Below, in pieces: positions 23,430 through 32,138 of a stretch of 33,494 nt of DNA. The DNA is from an uncultured Dialister sp. (GTDB lineage Bacteria; Bacillota; Negativicutes; Veillonellales; Dialisteraceae). The position numbers and the translations under genes were made by a program. Under the pieces are notes generated by a model. The model did no database searches. It saw nothing but the letters and a program-made list of their open reading frames with translations, and was not told the origin of the DNA. Location: assembly GCA_934178345.1 (NCBI GenBank), contig CAKPQG010000025.1, positions 1 to 33,494 of the forward strand, given 5' to 3'. The stretch's first letter is position 1. Each line of letters opens with the position of its first letter.

Positions 23430-23622
23430 TCATTCATCTTCATCAGATCAACTCTCGGCTCTTTAACGCAAGCCACCCCGACAAGACCTACTTCGATTTC
23501 AGTCATGCAGTTCAGGAAAGAACTTCCCTATTTCTTATTTACCGGTTCCCAGCATTCCCGGCTCTCTGTGAAAAATCAGAAATACGTACTTTTTTCCATC
23601 AGCACTTTTGTAATATGTGCTT

Positions 23623-23651
23623 ATTGTATCGGATGATGAGGCAAATGTCAA
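23623..23651 (-). promoter_or_regulatory. Promoter of the T-box operon
   Basis: TTGACA (23646-23651), a 17-nt spacer, TACAAT (23623-23628). Start of transcription about 23616. Confidence 0.85.
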
Positions 23652-23710
23652 GCCGTATAGCCAGCAGAAAGCGAGATCCGGCTTTGAAGCCGTCAAAAGT
23701 TCATTTCCAT

Positions 23711-23746
23711 AAAAGAACCCCCGACCGAAAAATTCAGTCGGGGGGA
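23711..23746 (-). terminator. Terminator of the ProY-like permease gene
   Basis: CCCCCGAC pairs with GTCGGGGG with a T-rich tail, just past the stop codon and before the T-box promoter. Confidence 0.85.
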
Positions 23747-23750
23747 TGCA

Positions 23751-25169
23751 TTATCGATTCGCAGTCGCCTTGACGGCATCCACGACTTTGGCTCCGCCGG
23801 CACGATTTCCGCGATCGACGAAACGATAGCCGATGAGAAGGAGAATGAACCAGACCGGAGTGACATAGAGAGCGACTCTCGTATCATCACGGAAGGCAGA
23901 GGCTACGACTACGCAGGCAAGGAATGCCATGGTGACATAGCCGGAGTAAGGTGCCCACGGCATCTTGTACGTGAGCTTCGCCTTTTCTTCTTCCGAGAGG
24001 GAGGCACGGAATTTCTGCTGGGTGCGCAGGATGACGAACCAGGTCCAGAGCGCCCCGAAGGAGCCGACGCTGGTGACGTAGACGAAAAGCTCAGACGGCA
24101 TGACATAGTTCAGACCGACAGCGAGAAGCAGGATCGCTGCGGAGAAGAGGATGCCGACCCACGGCAGACGATGACGGTTCAGCGTCTGGAAGCAGGCAGG
24201 TGCATTCCCCTGCAGAGACAGGTTATAGAGCATGCGGCCGGAGCTGAAGATCCCGCTGTTGCAGGAAGAGAGTACCGCCGTGATGACGACGATATTGATG
24301 ATATCCGCTGCACCGGCGATGCCGAGTTTTTCAAAGGTCACAACAAACGGGGAGCCCATATGCCCGATCTCATTCCATGGGTAGATGGACATGATGACGC
24401 CCAGAGAAAGTACATAGAAAATCAGGATACGCCAGAAGACTTCGTCGATGGCCTTCTTGATGGTGGACTTCGGATCATGCGCTTCGCCCGCAGTGACGCC
24501 GATGATTTCGATACCAAGATAGGAATACATGACCATGACGAGTGCCATCAGGGTGCCGGAAAAACCATTCGGGAAAAAGCCGCCGTTCTGCCAAAGGTTC
24601 GCGATGCCGGTCGCGATGCCTCCATTGCCGATGCCGAAGACGATCATGCCGATGCCGCTGATGATCATGAAAATGATGGTGCAGATCTTCACGAGGGCAA
24701 ACCAGAATTCAAACTCACCATAGGCAGAGACAGCGATGAAATTCACCACAGTCATGATGGCAAGCGCGACAAGCGCTGACAACCACTGCGGCAGGTCCGG
24801 ATACCAGAAATTCATGTATATCCCGACGGCAGTGAGCTCGGCCATACAGGTGACCATCCACATGTACCAGTACGTCCAGCCGGTGAGATAGCCCCACTTC
24901 GGCCCTAAGAAACGCGCCGCATGCGCGCTGAAGGCACCGGAGACCGGGTACGCGACGGAGAGTTCACCGAGCGCACGCATGATGAAGTAAATCGCAATGC
25001 CACCGATGACATACGTCAAGAGCACCGATGGACCGGCGAGTTCGATAGCGGTCGCCGATCCCAGAAACAGACCGACGCCGATCGCGCCGCCAAGGCCGAT
25101 GAGCTGGATATGTCTGTTCTTCAGGCCGCGTTCCAGGTTTTCGTGCATTTCCTGTTCTTTGTCTTCCAT
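23751..25169 (-). CDS. ProY-like amino-acid permease (AAT family, APC superfamily)
   Basis: 472 residues with about twelve membrane segments. The N-terminus RGLKNRHIQLIGLGGAIGVG is the hallmark of the AAT family. GPSVLLTYVIGGIAIYFIMR, MYSYLGIEIIGVTAGEA and MSIYPWNEIG are close to E. coli ProY from memory. It imports an amino acid by proton symport; proline, histidine or an aromatic acid are all possible within the family. GGAGGAAGG precedes the ATG. A leader of about 165 nt separates it from its promoter. It is transcribed toward the T-box operon but has its own terminator. Confidence 0.88.
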   Translation of the reverse strand: MEDKEQEMHENLERGLKNRHIQLIGLGGAIGVGLFLGSATAIELAGPSVLLTYVIGGIAIYFIMRALGELSVAYPVSGAFSAHAARFLGPKWGYLTGWTYWYMWMVTCMAELTAVGIYMNFWYPDLPQWLSALVALAIMTVVNFIAVSAYGEFEFWFALVKICTIIFMIISGIGMIVFGIGNGGIATGIANLWQNGGFFPNGFSGTLMALVMVMYSYLGIEIIGVTAGEAHDPKSTIKKAIDEVFWRILIFYVLSLGVIMSIYPWNEIGHMGSPFVVTFEKLGIAGAADIINIVVITAVLSSCNSGIFSSGRMLYNLSLQGNAPACFQTLNRHRLPWVGILFSAAILLLAVGLNYVMPSELFVYVTSVGSFGALWTWFVILRTQQKFRASLSEEEKAKLTYKMPWAPYSGYVTMAFLACVVVASAFRDDTRVALYVTPVWFILLLIGYRFVDRGNRAGGAKVVDAVKATANR

Positions 25170-25229
25170 AAATCCTTCCTCCTAGCAAGTCCTGATGATC
25201 CCAAGTCCGACAGCTGAGACTGCCCCGCC

Positions 25230-25249
25230 GGAGAGTGGATCCCCTCTCC
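25230..25249 (-). promoter_or_regulatory. Small hairpin in the permease leader
   Basis: GGAGAG and CTCTCC flank a short loop. The role is unknown. Confidence 0.3.
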
Positions 25250-25341
25250 TGACATAACCGCTTTCCTTTCTCCATCCTCTTTTAGGAATGTTCTTCTCAT
25301 TCCTGCATGTGACAATGAGGTTAAGTAATAACGCAATTCAT

Positions 25342-25370
25342 ATTTTATACAAAAACGGGGTGCAAGGCAA
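25342..25370 (-). promoter_or_regulatory. Probable promoter of the ProY-like permease
   Basis: TTGCCT (25365-25370), a 17-nt spacer, TAAAAT (25342-25347). Confidence 0.5.
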
Positions 25371-25534
25371 GGTAAAATAGGGGAAAATCTATATAAATTT
25401 AATCATATGAGGGTGTATTCCATGATTTTCATTATATGAGATAGCATGCGTTATCTCATTTCTCACATGAATATTATCATTCATAATCCATCTATAAGCA
25501 AATGAACAGGGAGCGGGAGTGCGTGGCGAAGTAG
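25371..25534. other. AT-rich intergenic stretch with an inverted repeat
   Basis: ATGAGATA...TATCTCAT (25436-25459) is an 8-bp inverted repeat with an 8-nt centre. Nothing else was recognised. Confidence 0.4.
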
Positions 25535-25538
25535 CTAG

Positions 25539-25697
25539 GGAAACACTGATTAAATCGTTGTCAGATTTTACTCTTGAATTTTTATGCATGACGAGAAATA
25601 GCCTGACGCGAATAGCGAGCTATTTAAGGAAGGCTATGACGAAGCTATGTATAAAAAATCTTGTAGAATCTGACTCTGCGATTTAATCAGCGTTTCC
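25539..25697. mobile_element. 159-bp inverted-repeat MITE, copy D (flanks CTAG)
   Basis: Same ends and exact core length as copies A-C. It is flanked by CTAG at 25535-25538 and 25698-25701. Confidence 0.85.
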
Positions 25698-25878
25698 CTA
25701 GGGATCAGAAATATCAAGGGACTGGTGACTTGAATACGGCTTTCGGGCATCGCCGTTTACAAAACCGGCGCTCGACCGCTGCCATCCCCCCCTGCTTGAT
25801 ACGCATTTCCCGCTCTCTTTCATACCGCCCCTGCCCTATCCGCCCCTTCGGGGCACCTTCCCCTCGAGGGGAAGGCTG

Positions 25879-26135
25879 TTAAGTTAAGGAAATTGTTAGC
25901 GGCGTAATGACTTGCTTCCCCCTTCGGGGGAAGTGCCGAAGGCAATAGGGGCATGCCAGCGGCCATCGAACAATGTTGGATATACCGTAGTGCTGCCCCC
26001 TCATCTCGCTTCGCTCGAAATGGCGTCTCACTTGATTTTCGCGTCGCTTCGCTCCTAAAAATCAAGTTCGCTTGCACAAGCCCTCCGGGCAGCTCCCCCG
26101 ACGGGGAGCCAAGAATGTTCTGCCGCTTAACTTAA
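25879..26135. mobile_element. Inverted-repeat element M, copy 2
   Basis: It begins TTAAGTTAAG and ends CTTAACTTAA, and is similar in reverse orientation to 11511-11804. It lies between two CCCTCGAGGGGAAGG palindromes (about 25860 and 26143). The internal hairpin TTGATTTT/AAAATCAA corresponds to TGGATTTT/AAAATCCA of copy 1, a paired change that keeps the stem. Confidence 0.7.
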
Positions 26136-26189
26136 TAGCATTGCCCTCGAGGGGAAGGCCGCGATACGAGAATACCATCTTCTAAAAAA

Positions 26190-26240
26190 AAGGCGGCGAA
26201 GCCGCCACCTCAATCCTGAACCTTGAACCCTGAACCAAAT
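26190..26240. repeat. GGCGGC hairpin and TGAACC units
   Basis: A short remnant of the intergenic mosaic (GGCGGCGAAGCCGCC, then TGAACC repeats) ahead of the pump terminator. Confidence 0.6.
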
Positions 26241-26262
26241 GAAAGCAAAGTAAAAAAGAGCT

Positions 26263-26299
26263 GTGAAGAAATGAGGATTCATTTCTTCACAGCTCCTTT
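26263..26299 (-). terminator. Terminator of the RND pump operon
   Basis: AGCTGTGAAGAAATGA and TCATTTCTTCACAGCT pair across GGAT, with A/T-rich flanks, just past the pump gene stop. Confidence 0.85.
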
Positions 26300-26315
26300 C
26301 ATTTTTACCGGAAGC

Positions 26316-29300
26316 CTACGGCTCACAGGGCTCTTTCACCTTGTACCACCAGCAGTACATGGCAGGTACGACGAGGAGTCCGATCGCTGTCGCAAGGAGA
26401 AGACCACCGATGAAGGAGACGGCGAGCGGCCGCCAGAAAGGATTCGGAATGAGGGGCACGAAGCCCAGGACATCTGTCACCGAAGAGAGCATGATGGGGC
26501 GGAAGCGAAGCGCCGCCGACTCGACGACGGCTTCATACGGTGTCTTCCCGCTTTCCAGATGCTGGCGGATCTGATCCAGAAGGATGATGCTGTTTCGGAT
26601 GACCATGCCCGACAAAGCGACGAAGCCGATGATGGCGACAAAGCCGATCGCCTGCCGCGTCACCAGCAGTGTCAGGATCGCACCGATGAGGCCAAGTGGT
26701 CCGGTCACGACTGCCATGATGAGCTTAGGAATATTTCCCAGCTCGAACATCAGCACCATGAGGACGAAGAAGACCATCATAGGCATGGCACCTACGATGT
26801 ACTTCATGGACTTCTCGCTCCACTCGAGTGACCCGTCTTTCTCGAAAGTCACCCCTTCCGGCAAACTATCCCGGAAGGCTTTGAGATCCGTATCATAGAG
26901 CGCCATGGAGACGGAATCTGCCTTGGCTCCGCCTGTCACATCGGCCCGGAGCGTGATGGTCGGCTTCAGATCCCTGCGCCAGATGGTGCTTGTCTCATTT
27001 TCATACGACAGATCCGCAAATTCACCCAGCGGCACGTAGCGGCCATTTCCCACATGGACAGGCAGCGAGTCGAGGCTGGCGAGGCGCGCTACATTATCCC
27101 CTTCCAGCTTGAAGGAGATCGGGATGAGCTGATCGCCCTGATACGACTCCGCCACCTTGTAGCCGGAGAGCTTCACGTAGAGATCCTGCGATACCGCATA
27201 GTTATCGATACCGAGTTCACGCACCTTGTCCTGATTGATCTTGAGCTTCAGTGTCGGTGTCTCCTGCGGCCAGTCGAGGCTCGCATTCGTGACATTTGGA
27301 TTCTGCTTCATGATGGAGAGTGCTTCGGAAGCCAGCTTCACAGTCTCATCGATGGATTCGCCCGACAGGCGGAACATCACCGGATACTCGGACGGCGGGC
27401 CGGTCGTGATGAGACGGGTATGTGCCTGTGCATCCGGATATTTCTCTGTCACCGTATCCATGATCTCTTTGCGAAGCGCATCGCGGCTCTTCTGGTCTGT
27501 CGCGACGATGATCATCTGCCCATGCCCGTCTTCCGGTGCCTTGGGATCAAAAAGAAGGATGAAACGCGGCGCGGTATCCCCGATGTATGTCGAGAAGGAG
27601 GAAACCCGCTCATCCCCATACAGCGTATCAGCGATGCCGTTCATGACACGCTTCGTTTCCTGAATAGAAGCCCCCGAGGGGAGATTCACGTCCAGAATGA
27701 TCTCCGGACGCACCGAGTCAGGGAAAAATTCCTGATTCACCAAGGGAATCATCGCAAGCGTCAGGCAGAAAAGCCCGGCAGTCCCCACGATGACCGTCTT
27801 CTTGAAATGGATACAGAGCGCAATGAGCTTGTAGAAGATCTGGTACGCCTTGTCTCCGATGGACGATTTCCAGCTTTTCCCCTTTTCGCGTGCTTCCTTC
27901 TCTTTCTCTTCCTTTGTTTTTACTTGAATGAATTTATAGCCCAAGACTGGGCTGACAAAGATGGAAGCCACCCAGGAGAGAAGGAGGGCTGCTGCAATGA
28001 CCCAGAAGAGTGCCGCACAGTACTCCGATGTCTGGCCCTCTGCCATCCCGACAGGGATGAAGCCCGCCGCCGTGATGAGCGTCCCGGCGAGCATCGGCTT
28101 CGCACAGCTCTTATAGGCCGCTTCCGCCGCTGACAGGCGGTCCATGCCTTCTTCGAGCTTCACCTGCATCATCTCGATGACGATGATCGCGTCATCGACA
28201 AGAAGACCGAGGGAGACAATGAGTGCTCCCAGAGACACGATATGCAGGTCGATCCCCTGCCATTTCATGAAGAGGAAGGTCGCACACACGACGACCGGGA
28301 TACAGAGCGCCAGCACGATGCCGCTCCAGAGACCGAGCGAGAGGAAGGACGCCGCCATGACGATCACGATGGCCTCCAAGAGCGACTCTGTGAAATCATG
28401 GATGGACTCATTCACCACCTTCGGCTGATCCGCCACGAGCCCGATATCCATGCCCGCCGGAAGGTCTGCCTTCGACCGCTCGATCTCCCGATTGAGATTG
28501 TCCCCGAGCGTCAGGTTATTCCCGCCCGCCTGCATCGAGACCGCGATACCGATCGCCGGTTTGCCATTGAAATAGAAAAGGGAAGACTCCGGCGTCGTGT
28601 AGGTCTGCGTGACCTTTGCCACATCGCCCAGATGGAAGCTCCGCTCGCCCACATGGATCGGAATATTCTCCAAGGCTTCCACACTGCCGAGGAGACCATC
28701 CACGCGGATCGCTACATTGCGAGATGACGTATGAATCGTCCCTGCCGGCATCATCGCCGACTGCTGCTGCAAGATGCGGAATACATCGGATGGATTCATC
28801 CCGAAGGACGCGAGCTTATTCTGATCCATCTCGATGTAAATATTCTGCTCCTGCACCCCCAGGAGCTCGACCTTCTGCACATCACAGACCGCCGCGAGAC
28901 GGCGGCGCAGCATTTCAGCCGCCTTTCGCTTCTCTTCGTAAGAGAAACCATCCCCCGTCACCGCATAAATCGAGCCGTAGACATCATCGAAGCGGTCATT
29001 CACATACGGTCCGTACACACCGGCGGGAAGAGATGCCTTCTCATCATTCACGAGATTTCGCACCTCATGCCAGCGCGTCTGGATATCCTCCTTCTTGACC
29101 GAGTCCTTCAGATTCACATAGATGACCGTCTTGCCATCATGCGTGAAAGACTTCAGATAGTCCAGCCCCTTCGTATCCTGGAGCTTTTTCTCGAGCGGAT
29201 CCGTCACCTGCTCCGTGATTTTCTCCGCTGTCGCGCCCGGCCAGGCCGCTGACACCACCGCCTGACGGATGGTGAAGTCCGGATCCTCGCTGCGCCCCAG

Positions 29301-29402
29301 ATGGAAATACGACCACAAGCCTCCCAGGAGGATGAAGAAAATGAAGAAATAGACCACCGGCTTGTGCTTGATGGCCCACTCTGCCAGATTCAGCCCTTTC
29401 AT
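26316..29402 (-). CDS. RND efflux transporter, inner-membrane permease (AcrB-like)
   Basis: 1028 residues, typical of RND pumps. It exports drugs or other amphiphiles using the proton gradient. The N-terminal helix is followed by the first periplasmic loop containing SAAWPGATAEKITEQV. Helix 4 carries LVDDAIIVIE (401-410) with the paired Asp403/Asp404 of the proton relay. In the helix 10 region, MVIRNSII appears to have Arg where AcrB has Lys940. The start overlaps the adaptor gene's stop by four bases (ATGA at 29399-29402). No outer-membrane channel gene adjoins it. The TetR gene upstream is the likely regulator. Confidence 0.93.
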   Translation of the reverse strand: MKGLNLAEWAIKHKPVVYFFIFFILLGGLWSYFHLGRSEDPDFTIRQAVVSAAWPGATAEKITEQVTDPLEKKLQDTKGLDYLKSFTHDGKTVIYVNLKDSVKKEDIQTRWHEVRNLVNDEKASLPAGVYGPYVNDRFDDVYGSIYAVTGDGFSYEEKRKAAEMLRRRLAAVCDVQKVELLGVQEQNIYIEMDQNKLASFGMNPSDVFRILQQQSAMMPAGTIHTSSRNVAIRVDGLLGSVEALENIPIHVGERSFHLGDVAKVTQTYTTPESSLFYFNGKPAIGIAVSMQAGGNNLTLGDNLNREIERSKADLPAGMDIGLVADQPKVVNESIHDFTESLLEAIVIVMAASFLSLGLWSGIVLALCIPVVVCATFLFMKWQGIDLHIVSLGALIVSLGLLVDDAIIVIEMMQVKLEEGMDRLSAAEAAYKSCAKPMLAGTLITAAGFIPVGMAEGQTSEYCAALFWVIAAALLLSWVASIFVSPVLGYKFIQVKTKEEKEKEAREKGKSWKSSIGDKAYQIFYKLIALCIHFKKTVIVGTAGLFCLTLAMIPLVNQEFFPDSVRPEIILDVNLPSGASIQETKRVMNGIADTLYGDERVSSFSTYIGDTAPRFILLFDPKAPEDGHGQMIIVATDQKSRDALRKEIMDTVTEKYPDAQAHTRLITTGPPSEYPVMFRLSGESIDETVKLASEALSIMKQNPNVTNASLDWPQETPTLKLKINQDKVRELGIDNYAVSQDLYVKLSGYKVAESYQGDQLIPISFKLEGDNVARLASLDSLPVHVGNGRYVPLGEFADLSYENETSTIWRRDLKPTITLRADVTGGAKADSVSMALYDTDLKAFRDSLPEGVTFEKDGSLEWSEKSMKYIVGAMPMMVFFVLMVLMFELGNIPKLIMAVVTGPLGLIGAILTLLVTRQAIGFVAIIGFVALSGMVIRNSIILLDQIRQHLESGKTPYEAVVESAALRFRPIMLSSVTDVLGFVPLIPNPFWRPLAVSFIGGLLLATAIGLLVVPAMYCWWYKVKEPCEP

Positions 29403-30463
29403 ACGCGTACCTCTTCTCCTTCAGCCAGTTTCGAAACGCCCGCTGTCACGATGCGGTCACCCTTCGCCAGCCCTTCGATGATCTCCACCGTATCCTCGCC
29501 GTAGCGTCCCACCTTGACCGGCGTCAGCGTCACCTTGTTATCCCGGATCACCCAGACAGACGGCTTCTGATCCTGCGTCGCCATCGCAGAAAGCGGGATC
29601 ATGATGCCCTTGCCGCCCTCTCTATCGCCAAACTTCACTTCTACCGTCATGCCGACGGCGATATTCTCCGGCGGATCGACCAAAGTCACCTTCGCATCAT
29701 ATGTCCCCGTCTGCGCATTCGGTGCAGCCGCTACTTCGCGGACACGCCCCTCTACGCTCACATTCGGCAGCGCCCAGAATGTCACCGTACACGGCATCCC
29801 GACCGAATACTCCCGATACTGCTTCTCTGTCAAAGAAATGTAGACATCCAGCTGCGAATCATCAATGATCGACACCACCGGCGTCCCCGCCGCGACGACC
29901 TGCCCCACCTCGTAGAGCGTCGTCCCTACGATCCCGTCGCGGTCTGCCGAAAGCACCGTAAAGCCCAGATTATTCTCCGCACGCGAAAGCGCCGCCTGCG
30001 CGGACTCGAGCTGCGCCGCTGCAAGCTCCGCTTGATTTCTCGTCTGATCGATGGCAAGATCAGAAATCGCCGACACCGAGTGCAGCTTCTCATACCGCGC
30101 CAGCGTCGACTGCGCGAGTCGATACGATGCCTCCGCCGCATTCAGCTGCGAGCGCGCCGCCGCTGCCTGCTCCTCCGCATCCTTCGAGTCTACTTTGAAG
30201 AGCGCCTGCCCTGCGCTGACCCGCTCACCGGATGTGACATAGCGCTGCATGATCCGTCCACCCACCTGAAAAGCCAGAGGCGACTCAAAAAAACCATGCA
30301 CCGTGCCGGAGAACGTATTCTTCACGCCCGACTCCGTCTCACCGATGACCATCGACTTCACCAAAGGCGCCTTGGGCGCTGACGCCTTCTCTGCTCCGCA
30401 CCCCGACAGCGCGATCGAAGCACCGATGAGCATCACACCGATATACATAGCTAAACGTTTCAT
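29399..30463 (-). CDS. RND pump membrane fusion protein (periplasmic adaptor lipoprotein)
   Basis: 354 residues. The lipoprotein signal ends LSGC (Cys22). The lipoyl halves flank a coiled-coil hairpin (about 95-170), with FQVGGRIMQRYVTSGERVSAGQALF at the first half and VLSADRDGIVGTTLYEVGQVV at the second. The beta-barrel and membrane-proximal domains follow. It bridges the pump and an outer-membrane channel, supporting a diderm envelope. AAGGAG precedes the ATG. It is first in the operon. A heptad array starts 23 nt upstream of the ATG, leaving no normal -35. Confidence 0.93.
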   Translation of the reverse strand: MKRLAMYIGVMLIGASIALSGCGAEKASAPKAPLVKSMVIGETESGVKNTFSGTVHGFFESPLAFQVGGRIMQRYVTSGERVSAGQALFKVDSKDAEEQAAAARSQLNAAEASYRLAQSTLARYEKLHSVSAISDLAIDQTRNQAELAAAQLESAQAALSRAENNLGFTVLSADRDGIVGTTLYEVGQVVAAGTPVVSIIDDSQLDVYISLTEKQYREYSVGMPCTVTFWALPNVSVEGRVREVAAAPNAQTGTYDAKVTLVDPPENIAVGMTVEVKFGDREGGKGIMIPLSAMATQDQKPSVWVIRDNKVTLTPVKVGRYGEDTVEIIEGLAKGDRIVTAGVSKLAEGEEVRV

Positions 30464-30479
30464 AGACTGACTCCTTATA

Positions 30480-31073
30480 TGATAAAAGTGACTAGTAACT
30501 GGTGACTAGGGACTAGGGACTAGGGATTAGGGATTAGGGATTAGGGATTAGGGATTAGACTACGAGACTGAGAGACTGGAAGATTAAGAGATATCAGACT
30601 TCTGACTTCTAAAGTCTAAAGTCTCTAAGTCTCCTAGTCTAATATCTCAATCGGACATCGCCTCTTATATTCGCAGCGAAGCCGCCACCTTCCCCTTTGA
30701 ACCTGTTGAATCCATAGACCCCTTCGTGCAAATTCCCCAAACCCTGAAGTTTGAAAGCAGGGATTAGGGATTAGGGAGCCTCGAGTGACTGGTGACTGGT
30801 GACTGGTAGCTAGGGATTAGTGGCTAGGGATTAGGTTTGCGATACGAGAAACCCGCTAGTTTCAAACCTCTGCGGCGCTTAGATCCTTCGACTCAGTTCT
30901 CATATTTTCAGATAAGCCATTTTTTAACATACGACGTTTTTCTCCGCTCAGGATGACGAAATGCGCCGCACCACCATTTCGCATTTCTCATTTCTAATTT
31001 CTCATTCGAGCAGAGCTTTCATTCACAATCAAGGGGCAGCACGCCCGAGGGGCTAACCTTGAACCCATTAACC
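30480..31073. repeat. Long intergenic mosaic repeat upstream of the pump operon
   Basis: It starts with seven G-triplet heptads (GGGACTA x2, GGGATTA x5 at 30509-30557). AGACT-type repeats, a GCGAAGCCGCC hairpin, more GGGATTA and GTGACTG heptads (about 30761-30835), and the GC hairpin follow. The hairpin is split by an insertion (GCGGCGC 30872-30878, GCGCCGC 30963-30969). The mosaic ends TCACAATCAAGGGGC...GGCTAACCTTGAACC next to the TetR stop. No gene was seen. Confidence 0.85.
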
Positions 31074-31622
31074 TTACTTTTCTATCCCATGCAAAATGAT
31101 ATCCTCGAGCACATTCATCACATCCGTACCCGTCATATTCTGCTCGCGAAGGAAATCCGCATCATTCAGATTGTGCGTCGATGTGATGAGGATCATGCGA
31201 AGGATCGGCAGATTCACCTCTCGAAAAGCCCCTGCCGCGACCCCGGCCTCCAGAAGCTCCATCATATAGTCGAACTCCTCATACTTGAAATCCATCCACA
31301 TCTGCCAAATCTCCGGATAATGGATCTCTATATCCTGATAAAACCCATCCGGCATCGCCCACAGCGTCTCCACGAAGAGGCGGCAATAAGAGAGCAGCCG
31401 TCCGCGCGCCGTGTCCTTCTTCCTCATCAGCGCTTCCTTCGCCTTCCGAAACGCCTCCTGATCTGCCAGACACACCATGCGGATCAGCACCGCCTTCGAA
31501 GACGCCTTCTGGTACAGCGTGCTTTTCGAGATGTGGAGCTTTCTTGCGATATCGTCCATCGTGAATTTGACCGAGTGCAGTCGCATCTCTTCCTTTGCCG
31601 CCGCGATCAGCTGTTCATCCAT
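31074..31622 (-). CDS. TetR/AcrR-family transcriptional regulator 2
   Basis: 182 residues. The helix-turn-helix covers about residues 5-50 (FTMDDIARKLHISKSTLYQK), followed by the helical ligand domain. It lies 610 nt upstream of the RND operon on the same strand and is its likely repressor, as for AcrR-type regulators; this is inferred from position. GGAGG is 7 nt before the ATG. Two AGTACTCT sites 20 bp apart lie between its promoter and start. Its stop is followed within a few bases by GGTTAATGGGTTC repeat. Confidence 0.9.
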   Translation of the reverse strand: MDEQLIAAAKEEMRLHSVKFTMDDIARKLHISKSTLYQKASSKAVLIRMVCLADQEAFRKAKEALMRKKDTARGRLLSYCRLFVETLWAMPDGFYQDIEIHYPEIWQMWMDFKYEEFDYMMELLEAGVAAGAFREVNLPILRMILITSTHNLNDADFLREQNMTGTDVMNVLEDIILHGIEK

Positions 31623-31634
31623 AATGATTCCTCC

Positions 31635-31662
31635 AGTACTCTTTTCGTTTTTTTAGTACTCT
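31635..31662. promoter_or_regulatory. Paired operator candidate of TetR gene 2
   Basis: AGTACTCT at 31635-31642 and 31655-31662, 20 bp apart (about two helical turns), each with the palindrome AGTACT. They lie just downstream of the -10. Autoregulation is inferred. Confidence 0.55.
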
Positions 31663-31668
31663 ACTCGT

Positions 31669-31674
31669 ATTATA
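31669..31674 (-). promoter_or_regulatory. -10 box of TetR gene 2
   Basis: A perfect TATAAT. The -35 is weak (TTGTTT at 16 nt). Confidence 0.6.
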
Positions 31675-31723
31675 GCATGATTTATCGGGAAAACAAATTC
31701 TATTTTTTCGCATGCGGAAAATG

Positions 31724-31762
31724 CAAAAGAGCGATGAGCCTGCAAAGCTCATCGCTCTTTTG
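31724..31762. terminator. Bidirectional terminator upstream of TetR gene 2
   Basis: A perfect 16-bp stem (CAAAAGAGCGATGAGC and its complement) with a 7-nt loop. It insulates the TetR gene from the toxin/immunity region on the minus strand. Confidence 0.85.
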
Positions 31763-32138
31763 TACTTTCCGCGCATCCCATCAGTCTTCCTATGTATAAC
31801 CATGGATTAAGATTAAAACTGATATATGTGTTCGTTCATTCCCCATAAATCTCATCAGCGTAAGACTACCGTTTTAATGACAAAACACCGGTAACTAATA
31901 AATATAACGAGCCGGTTGTCAAGACCAGCCATCATATCATGCGGCTATTTTCGGTGGAACCATCCCCTATCTGTGATTTACTTTGAATCTTGATGGCGAA
32001 TCATATTACGTCCAAAACGCGGATAAAAGTCATAATTTATTTGTGTCAAATCAACTCAATTTTCGCAGCCATCTAGCTCACTTTCTTATCAACATTCAAG
32101 GTACTTCCATAGAATCAAAAACAACTATCATTGCATCT
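31763..32138. other. AT-rich gap downstream of the immunity candidate
   Basis: No gene, repeat or RNA was recognised, and none of the mosaic repeats is present. A plus-strand open frame from 31983 uses a TTG without a ribosome binding site and runs antisense to the next gene, so it is not called. Confidence 0.45.

Larger units (their letters stand above)
23312..23616 (-). promoter_or_regulatory. T-box leader with two antiterminator/terminator modules
   Basis: T-box RNAs sense the charging state of one tRNA through a codon-like specifier and the tRNA CCA end. Stem I is present, with the AGAGAG motif and GCTGGGAACC apical motif. The specifier region reads GAAC-TGC-ATGAC, suggesting Cys (UGC); Leu (CUG) is possible if the register shifts. 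A Stem III hairpin (GGCT/AGCC) follows. Then two T-box bulge sequences appear: AGGGTGGTACCACGG (23416-23430) and GGGTGGTACCGCG (23356-23368), each with its own terminator. Only one Stem I is seen. Confidence 0.85.

Noticed and set aside
27054..28133. Long plus-strand open frame opposite the RND pump gene
   Set aside because: It is a shadow of the AcrB-like gene, Arg/His/Asp-rich, with no family.
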